64,000 nt of DNA from Budorcas taxicolor (lineage: Eukaryota; Chordata; Mammalia; Artiodactyla; Bovidae): the NCBI RefSeq assembly GCF_023091745.1, contig NC_068935.1, positions 77,001-141,000 on the forward strand, read 5' to 3'. Shown piece after piece: positions 56,517-64,000 of the stretch; the first letter of the stretch is position 1; the number at the start of each line of letters is the position of its first letter. The position numbers and the translations under genes are program-made. The notes beneath the pieces were generated by a model. That model saw only the letters and a program-made list of their open reading frames with translations, did no database searches and was not told the DNA's origin.

Positions 56517-57464
56517 TTCTTGGCAAAACTCTATTAGTCTTTGCCCTGCTTCATTCCGCATTCCAAGGCCAAATTTGCCTGTTACTCCAGGTGTTTCTTG
56601 ACTTCCTACTTTTGCATTCCAGTCCTCTATAATGAAAAGGACATCTTTGGGGGGTGTTAGTTCTAAACGATCTTGTAGGTCTTCATAAAACCGTTCAACT
56701 TCAGTTTCTTCAGCATTACTGGTTGGGGCATAGACTTGGATAACTGTAATATTGAATGGTTTGCCTTGGAGACAAACAGAGATCATTCTGTCGTTTTTGA
56801 GATTGCATCCAAGTACTGCAGTTCGGACTCTTTTGTTGACCATGATGGCTACTCCATTTCTTCTGAGGGATTCCTGCCCGCAATAGTAGATATAATGGTC
56901 ATCTGAGTTAAATTCACCCATTCCAGTCCATTTTAGTTCATTGATTCCTAGAATGTCAACGTTCACCCTTGCCATCTCTTGTTTGACCACTTCCAATGTG
57001 CCTTGATTCATGGACCTGACATTCCAGGTTCCTATGCAATATTGCTCTTTACAGCATCGGACCTTGCTTCTATCACCAGTCACATGCACAACTGGGTATT
57101 GTTTTTGCTTTGGCTCCATCCCTTCATTCTTTCTGGAGTTATTTCTCCACTGATCTCCAGTAGCATGTTGGGCACATAATGACCTGGGGAGTTCCTCTTT
57201 TGGTATCCTATCATTTTGCCTTTTCATACTGTTCATGGGGTTCTCAAGGCAAGAATACTGAAGTGGCTTGCCATTCCCTTCTCCAGTGGACCACATTCTG
57301 TCAGGCCTCTCCATGGCCCGCCCTTCTTGGGTTGCCCTGCAGTCATGGCTTGGTTTCATTGAGTTAGACAAGGCTGTGGTCCTAGTGTGATTAGATTGAC
57401 TAGTTTTCTGTGAGTATGCTTTCAGTGTGTCTGCCTTCTGATGCCCTCTTGCAACACTTACCAT
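56517..57464 (-). pseudogene. BovB leader and endonuclease, copy H (inverted arm)
   Basis: An open frame of 347 codons runs through the leader (KNEGMEPKQKQYPVVHV) into the endonuclease: GTWNVRS at about 145-151, INELKW (catalytic Glu) at about 174-179, VYAPTSN, and IIEDWNAKVG at about 278-287, where copy A-type sequence has GDWNAKVG. It runs off the element at 56517 into about 30 flanking codons. The Ser-Asp-His end of the domain is on the other arm, so the enzyme cannot be completed at this locus. Confidence 0.88.
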
Positions 57465-57599
57465 CTTACTTGGGTTTCTCTTACCTTGGCGTGGGGTATC
57501 TCTTCACGGCTGCTCCAGCAAAGCACAGCTGCTGCTCCTTACCTTGGACGAGGGGTATCTCCTTATGGCCACTGTTCCTGACCTTCAACGTGGGATAGC

Positions 57600-57940
57600 T
57601 CCTCTAGGGCCAACCTGTGCCTGTGCAGCCACCACTTCTAGGGTTGCTCCTCCCAGCTGCCGCCCCAGGCCTCGGGCTCGGGGTGGCTCCTCAAGATCAC
57701 CGCCCCTGGCCTCTGGCACAAGGTGGCTTGTGGTTTCTCCTGGCCACCCCTGATCTCGGACAAAGGGTATCTCCTCCCGGCCGCCACTGGCCTCGGACTC
57801 AGGGTGTCTCATCCCGGCCGCTGCCCCTGACCTTGGACGCAGGGTAGCACCTCCCAGCCACCGCCACTGACCTCAGTCGCAGGGTAGCTCCTCTTGGCCA
57901 TGCTTAGTGAGCCGGCTTGCAGCCGCCTGTGCTTAGTGAG
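57600..57940 (-). promoter_or_regulatory. BovB 5' UTR, copy H
   Basis: C+G-rich segment of degenerate 36-40-bp units (complement of the GAGGAGCTACCC / GAGGTCAGGGG pattern). The terminal 29-bp unit at 57901-57929 is followed by a partial one (57930-57940), so copy H has about 1.4 terminal units against two in copy G. Confidence 0.7.
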
Positions 57941-58149
57941 AAAATGCACTGGTCATAGCAAACACCCTCTTCCAACAACACAAGAGAAGACCCTACACAT
58001 GGATATCACCAGATGGTCAACACCGAAATCAGATTGATTATATTCTTTGCAGCCAAAGATGGAGAAGCTCTATACAGTCAACAAAAACAAGACCGGGAGC
58101 TGACTGTGGCTCAGATCATGAACTCCTTATTGCCAAATTCAGACTCAAA

Positions 58150-59876
58150 TTGAAGAAAGTAGGGCAAACCGCTAAACCATTCAGGTATGACCTAAATCAA
58201 ATCCCTTATGATTATACAGTGGAAGTGAGAAATAGATTTAAGGGCCTAGATCTGATAGATAGAGTGCCTGATGAACTATGGAATGAGGTTCATGACATTG
58301 TACAGGAGACAGGGACCAAGACCATCCCCATGGGAAAGAAATGCAAAAAAGCAAAATGGCTGTCTGGGGAGGCCTTACAAATAGCTGTGAAAAGAAGAGA
58401 GGTGAAAAGCAAAGGAGAAAAGGAAAGATATAAGCATCTGAATACAGAGTTCCAAAGAATAGCAAGAAGAGATAAGAAAGCCTTCCTCAGCGATCAATGC
58501 AAAAAAATAGAGGAAAACAACAGAATGGGAAAGACTAGAGATCTCTTCAAGAAAATTAAAGATACCAAGGGAACATTTCATGCAAAGATGGGCTCGATAA
58601 AGGACAGAAATGGTATGGACCTAAAAGAAGCAGAAGATATTAAGAAGAGGTGGCAAGAATACACGGAAGAACTGTACAAAAAAGATCTTCACGACTCAGA
58701 TAATCACGATGATGTGATCACTCATCTAGAGCCAGACATCTTGGAATGTGAAGTCAAGTGGGCCTTAGAAAGCATCACTACGAACAAAGCTAGTGGAGGT
58801 GATGGAATTCCAGTTGAGCTGTTTCAACTCCTGAAAGATGATGCTGTGAAAGTGCTGCACTCAATATGCCAGCAAGTTTGGAAAACTCAGCAGTGGCCAC
58901 AGGACTGGAAAAGGTCAGTTTGCATTCCAATCCCAAAGAAAGGCAATGCCAAAGAATGCACAAACTACCGCACAATTGCACTCATCTCACATGCTAGTAA
59001 AGTAATGCTCAAAATTCTCCAAGCCAGGCTTCAGCAATACATGAACGGTGAACTCCCTGATGTTCAAGCTGGTTTTAGAAAAGGCAGAGGAACCAGAGAT
59101 CAAATTGCCAACATCTGCTGGATCATGGAAAAAGCAAGAGAGTTCCAGAAAAACATCTATTTCTGCTTGATTGACTATGCCAAAGCCTTTGACTGTGTGG
59201 ATCACAATAAACTGTGTGGACAACTCTGAAAGAGATGGGAATACCAGACCACCTAACCTGCCTCTTGAGAAATCTGTATGCAGGTCAGGAAGCAACAGTG
59301 AGAACTGGACATGGAACAACAGACTGGTTCCAAATAGGAAAAGGAGGACGTCAAGGCTGTATATTATCACCCTGCTTATTTAACTTCTATGCAGAGTACA
59401 TCATGAGAAACGCTGGACTGGAAGAAACACAAACTGGAGTCAAGATTGCCGGGAGAAATATCAATAACCACAGATATGCAGATGACACCACACTTATTAC
59501 AGAAAGTGAAGAGGAACTAAAAAGCCCCTTGATGAAAGTGAAAGAGGAGAGTGAAAACGTTGGGTTAAAGCTCAACATTCAGAAAACGAAGATCATGGCA
59601 TCTGGTCCCATCACTTCATGGGAAATAGATGGGGAAACAGTAGAAACCATGTCAGACTTTAGTTTTTGGGGCTCCAAAATCACTGCATATGGTGACTGCA
59701 GTCATGAAATTAAAAGACGCTTACTCCTTGGAAGAAGAGTTATGACCAACCTAGATAGTATATTCAAAAGCAGAGACGTCACTTTGCCGACTAAGGTCCG
59801 TCTAGTCAAGGCCATGGTTTTTCCTGTGGTCATGTATGGATGTGAGAGTTGGACTGTGAAGAAAGCTGAGCACTGA
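58150..59876 (+). pseudogene. BovB reverse transcriptase, copy H (one 2-bp frameshift)
   Basis: Frame 58150-59229 (359 codons) covers the linker and RT to motif A LIDYAKAFDCVD at about 340-351. Frame 59214-59876 (220 codons) covers RQGCILSPCLFN at about 46-57, YADD at about 88-91, and ends KAEH-TGA. The break is a TG doubling near 59212-59217 (ACTGTGTGGAC, against ACTGTGGAC in other copies). Everything else in RT is open, the best preserved coding region in the window. Confidence 0.9.
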
Positions 59877-60410
59877 AGAATTGATGCTTTTGAACTGCAG
59901 TGTTGGAGAAGACTCTTGAGAGTCCCTTGGACTACAAGGATATCCAACCAGTCCATTCTGAAGGAGATCAACCCTGGGATTTCTTTGGAAGGAATGATGC
60001 TAAAGCTGAAACTCCAGTACTTTGGCCACCTCATGCGAAGAGTTGACTCATTGGAGAAGACTCTGATGCTGGGAGTGATTGGGCGCAGGAGGAGAAGGGG
60101 ACGACCCAGGATGCTTTGACTGGATGGCATCATGGACTCGATGGTCGTCAGTCTGAGTGAACTGCGGGAGATGGTGATGGACAGGGAGTTCTGGCGTGCT
60201 GTAATTCATGGGGTCGCAAAGAGTTGGACACGACTGAGCCACTGAACTGAACTGAACTGAGCCTTTCATTATATGAAAGTATATTGTATTTGGCATCATA
60301 GAGATCAGTTTAATTGAGATGATTTTAGGAGAATTAAAGTATACTTTGAAATTTGGAGTTCCGTTTGTTGTTGTAGAGAATCTGTAAATATTTGGGCTGA
60401 CATTAATTAG

Positions 60411-61247
60411 TTAGTTCAGTTCTGTCGTTAAGTCTTGTCTGACTATTTGCCACCCCATGGACTGCAGCACGCCAGGTTTCCCTGTTGATCACCAACTCCT
60501 GGAGCTTGCTCAAACTCATGTCCATTCAGTCGGTGATGCCATCCAACCATCCCATCCTCTGTCATCCCCTTCTCCTCCTGCCTTTAGTCTTTCCCAAAAT
60601 AAATGTCTCTTCCAATGAGTTAGTTCTTCACATCAGGTGGCCAAAGTATTGGAGCTTCAGCTTCAGCATCAGTTCTTCCAATGAATATTCAGGATTGGTT
60701 TCCTTTAAGATGGACAGATTGGACCTCCTTGCAGTCCAAGGGATTCTCAAGAGTCTTTTCCAACACCAAAGTTCAAAAGCATCAATTCTTCTGCACTCAG
60801 CTTTCTTTATAGGCCAACTCTAACATACCATAGCTTTGAGAAACCATAGCTTTGACTAGACGGGCCTTTGTTGGCAAAGTAATGTCTCTGTTTTTTAATA
60901 TGCTGTCTATATTTTTCATATATTTTCTTCCAAGGAATAAGCATCTTTTAATTTCATAGCTGCAGTCACCATCTGCAGTGATTTTGAAGACCAAGAAAAT
61001 AAAATCCATCACTGTTTCCTTTGTTTCCCCATCTATTTGTCATGAAGTCATGGGATCAGATGCTATGATCCTTGTTTTTTGAATGTTGAGTTTCAAACCA
61101 GCTTTTTCATGCTCCTCTTTCACTTTCATCAAGAGGCTCTTTAGTTCCTCTTCACTTTCTGCCATTAGGATGGTGTCATCTTCATATCTGAGGTTATTGA
61201 TATTTCTCCCAGCAATCTTGATTCTAGCTTGTGCTTCATCCAGTCTG
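60411..61247 (-). mobile_element. BovB copy K, 3' third, older subfamily
   Basis: Complement of BovB from the 3' tail to the region after YADD, with CCAATGAATATTCAGGATTG. Truncated at GCTTGTGCTTCATCCAG. No clear duplication. Confidence 0.9.
60797..61247 (-). pseudogene. BovB RT fragment, copy K
   Basis: Two frames. 61040-61357 includes ARIKIAGRNINNLRYEDDTI, where the catalytic box reads YEDD instead of YADD. 60797-61012 includes NIDSILKNRDITLPTKARL. A stop or frameshift lies near 61015-61040. Remnant only. Confidence 0.82.
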
Positions 61248-61290
61248 ACAAACAATATAAACATATTAAAACATTTTACTGAACTCATGC

Positions 61291-61349
61291 CTCTTGCATC
61301 TCCTGTGTTCACAGGTGGATTCTTTACCACTGCACCACCTAGGAAGCCC
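61291..61349 (-). mobile_element. Bov-tA head fragment
   Basis: Complement of the tRNA-derived head (GGATTCTTTACCACTGCACC, then TAGGAAGCC) without the body. Confidence 0.8.
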
Positions 61350-61414
61350 GAGCACACATTTGCATGCCATTATTCTAGTTTTTAAGTTTCCCCTTTTGAA
61401 GTTACCCCAAATTG

Positions 61415-61606
61415 TGTATGTGTGCCATGTTCAGCTCTGCAATTCCATGGACTGTAGCCTGCCAGGCACCTCTGTCCATAGGATTTTCCAGGCAAGAATA
61501 GTGGAGTGGTTGGCCAGTTCCTACTCCAGGGTACCTTCTGGGCCCAGGGAAGTAACCCACATCTCTTGTGTCTCCTGCATTGGCAGGCAGATTCTTTACC
61601 ACTGGC
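61415..61606 (-). mobile_element. Bov-tA SINE
   Basis: Body and head complement (CATGGACTGTAGCCTGCCAG to CAGGCAGATTCTTTACCACTG), with the terminal tail shortened. Confidence 0.9.
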
Positions 61607-63421
61607 AATATGACTTATACCCCTTTCTATTTGTTGAAGCAGTAACAAAGGTCTGCCTGGTTAAAGGGGCAAGGAAATTGACTCCGTCCCCTGATGGAGA
61701 ATAAGATTCTAGTAGTGCATGAGGGATCAGCTCTCTAGTCTGATTGCTATAACATTTTTTGGAAAATACAGTCTGCCATAGTCTTTTCCCCCATTTTAAG
61801 TCCAATGTAAATGTATAATTATATTTCCTTTCTATTTCAAAAATAATGCTACACTAATTTTAAATATATCTGAATATTGGGACAAGGGATTGAGGTGGGA
61901 AGGAAGGAGACTTACCTTTTTGATATCACTTTTGTACTTTCAGAATTTTAACAATCATAAATGATATTTGAAGAGAAATCATGCCAACACAATACTGACA
62001 TCTCCAAGTAAAAATATTACTGAAAATAAATGCATACATGAACTGTTAAATAATCTACTTTTTTAAAATAAATGGATAGAATCAAGTCTACTTCTTTAAT
62101 TCTACAAATGAAAAAATAGTTACCTATCAGTAGTAGTCACTTAGTTAATTATCATTTCGGGATCATTGCTGAAGTCCTTGCTCAGTTGTCTACTACAGAA
62201 AACTGCTGTGCTCACAGATGTATTACCTAAATTATTGCTCTCAGGGTACAATGTCATCTACTATGTGAAAAATATTTGCAGAACTGTAGTAGAGAACTAT
62301 GGAGAATAACACTGAAACTTCTACTTGATTTGTTGCTCTTGTAAAAACATGTGATTTCATCAGTTGGACTGCGGTATGGAAGCAGTTAAGGAAGTTTACT
62401 TGTCTTGTAGAATTCACTCGAATCTTCTCACTCTTCCTTCTACTTCAACTCACTGTCCAGTTGGTGTTTTCCCTCTGAAGCTATTTTCAGTATCAAGGCA
62501 CTGATGCAAGTGTGCCTGATTTTAAACAGTATAGTTATATGACAAAAGTAATACATCCAGGAACCTTCTAGGAAGTCAGTGTGAGTATTTAATTTCATTT
62601 TATCCTCTTTTCATTATGAGATAAGAACAATTAAAAAGGATATAAAGTGTATTTGGGAGCATCAATATAGAAAGAAGACATGGGTAAAGAGTATCAGAAA
62701 TGAAAGAGGCTTAATAACAGTGATTAATGAGATGTATGAGGTTAGTAATAAACGGAAAAAAACCCTTTGATTTCATTGTGCAAACAGCAGTCCCACTTAC
62801 TCTGTACTCTAATAGCATTTATTGTGATATTAAAAATTATTTCCCTATATTACTAGTGTTTTTATACATCGTGGGTTATATATTCTTGTGACTTATGACT
62901 GGAGACCTCAACTGATGAAAACTCCTCCATTGTGCTGGAAGGAATTCTACAGAGTGCCCCTGTGAGAAACACATGCCAGCAGCATGCATCTCTCCACAGC
63001 ATAAGCAATTTCAATAGGAAGTGTTAGACAATACCAGAGGGAGATGTTGGAAAATAACTTAATAAAATTCTATGCCAAACTGAGTTAATTCAGCATGAAG
63101 AAAATGCATAATTAAATAATAATGGCCAACAATTGAGTGGTTATTTTAAGTATACTTCATTTAAAATTGAATGAAACCAAAATTTTAGAAATAGTTTACA
63201 GTTATTTACAATGGAAAAACTTCATAGAGAAAATTTTTACTATTTTTTCCTATTCTGTAGTCATTATTTTGTGAGATCCAAGCAGTTTAGACACAGACAA
63301 CATAATTTCTGAAATAATTTTGAAAATGCAACAGTTAATTACAGAATACCACAAAAGAAGAATAGTTTCTTTTCACTTCAACTACCTGAAAAAACAAAAC
63401 AAAACAAAACACTATTTGTAG
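61607..63421. other. Anonymous A+T-rich DNA
   Basis: About 1.8 kb with no recognisable gene, RNA or young repeat. Ancient repeats cannot be excluded by eye. Confidence 0.5.
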
Positions 63422-63423
63422 AA

Positions 63424-63530
63424 ATGAAAGTGAAAGTGAAAGTTGCTCAGTGTATCAGACTCTTTGCAACCCCATGCACTATTCAGTCCATGGAATTCTC
63501 TAGGCCTGAATACTGGAGTGGATAGCCAGA
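63424..63530 (-). mobile_element. Bov-tA/BovA SINE fragment
   Basis: GAAAGTGAAAGTGAAAGTTG tail complement, then ACTCTTTGCAACCCCATG and TGAATACTGGAGTGG. The head is missing and a few body bases are deleted. Confidence 0.88.
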
Positions 63531-64000
63531 TTGATACATATCAAAGCACATTGGATTTACAAATGTTCCATTGCATTTTTCTGTGGTCTAACAAAATAAA
63601 GCAATATTATTTGAACATATTCTACTGATTCAATATATTCTAAATATTCAACATGGTAAAAGACAATTTTCTAATATTTTATGGAAGGAATTTTATTTCT
63701 GGCTGAATATATATGATTCACTTTTCAATTTCCAAAGGTTTTTTTTTTTTTTTTTTTTAATGGCCATATAGGAAAACATCAAGGAGCTTTTAAAACATTT
63801 AACAAGTGAATATATTCAATCCTTTTCTATAGCAATATTTTTTCAAATTCTGAATATGAAATTAAGCAAATGCACAACAGTATTGTAAAACATACCATTA
63901 AACACCTAATTCTGGATGTTAAATTATAATTGACATAGATTGTGAAACTATGAAACAAATACTAACTTAGACTAGTGATTTACAAAATAGTATAGAGTAT
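63531..64000. other. Anonymous A+T-rich DNA with a T-run
   Basis: No gene or repeat family recognised. A run of about 19 T lies near 63740-63758. Confidence 0.5.

Larger units (their letters stand above)
56517..60259 (+). mobile_element. BovB copy H, full length with inverted 5' end
   Basis: 56517-57940 is the 5' UTR, leader and endonuclease in minus orientation. 57941-60259 continues from the next nucleotide of the element in plus orientation to the GAACTGAACTGA tail. The breakpoint (CCAAGAA / AAATGCACTGG) loses little or nothing. AGCATTTCATT (56506-56516) and AGCCTTTCATT (60260-60270) bound it (10 of 11 match). Total 3743 bp, younger subfamily. Confidence 0.96.

Overview
The window is repeat-dense, A+T-rich mammalian intergenic DNA from a ruminant, most likely a bovid. 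The evidence is the co-occurrence of BovB (RTE-clade) LINEs, tRNA-headed Bov-tA and BovA SINEs derived from the BovB 3' end, ruminant-type L1 elements, and LTRs of a ruminant endogenous-retrovirus type. I see no host protein-coding exon, no functional RNA gene and no CRISPR array. Every long open frame is part of a LINE or lies antisense to one.

Layout. 1-3.9 kb: SINEs and one long LTR. 4.05-7.46 kb: nearly full-length minus-strand BovB (copy A). 7.6-9.5 kb: a small TA-flanked DNA transposon and SINEs. 9.5-11.2 kb: an inverted BovB insertion (B). 11.7-13.5 kb: SINEs. 13.77-17.35 kb: full-length minus-strand BovB (C). 17.5-25.2 kb: mostly anonymous DNA with L1 ends, a SINE and old L1 pieces. 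25.2-41.0 kb: a nest of LINEs inside LINEs. 41-43 kb: anonymous DNA with an ancient L2. 43.1-46.8 kb: full-length BovB with an inverted 5' end (G). 47-50.9 kb: L1 ends, one SINE and a (TA)n tract. 50.96-53.06 kb: BovB (I) interrupted by an L1 scrap that carries a solo LTR. 53.2-53.7 kb: old BovB 3' end (J). 54-56.5 kb: SINEs and anonymous DNA. 56.5-60.3 kb: full-length BovB with an inverted 5' end (H), the best preserved coding copy. 60.4-61.6 kb: old BovB 3' end and SINEs. 61.6-64 kb: mostly anonymous.

How the parts relate. The LINEs encode an apurinic-type endonuclease and a reverse transcriptase that copy their RNA into a nicked target, and the tRNA-headed SINEs use the same machinery. Target-site duplications (TSDs) can be read directly for many insertions, so the order of events at 25-40 kb can be reconstructed as old L1 < BovB F < inverted L1a < full-length L1b < BovB D. 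BovB copies fall into an older subfamily (F, J, K and the piece at 17.8 kb) and a younger one (A, C, D, E, G, H). Three BovB insertions and one L1 show 5' inversions of the twin-priming kind. All element proteins are broken; H has the fewest visible lesions. Family names come from recalled consensus features, not from a database search.
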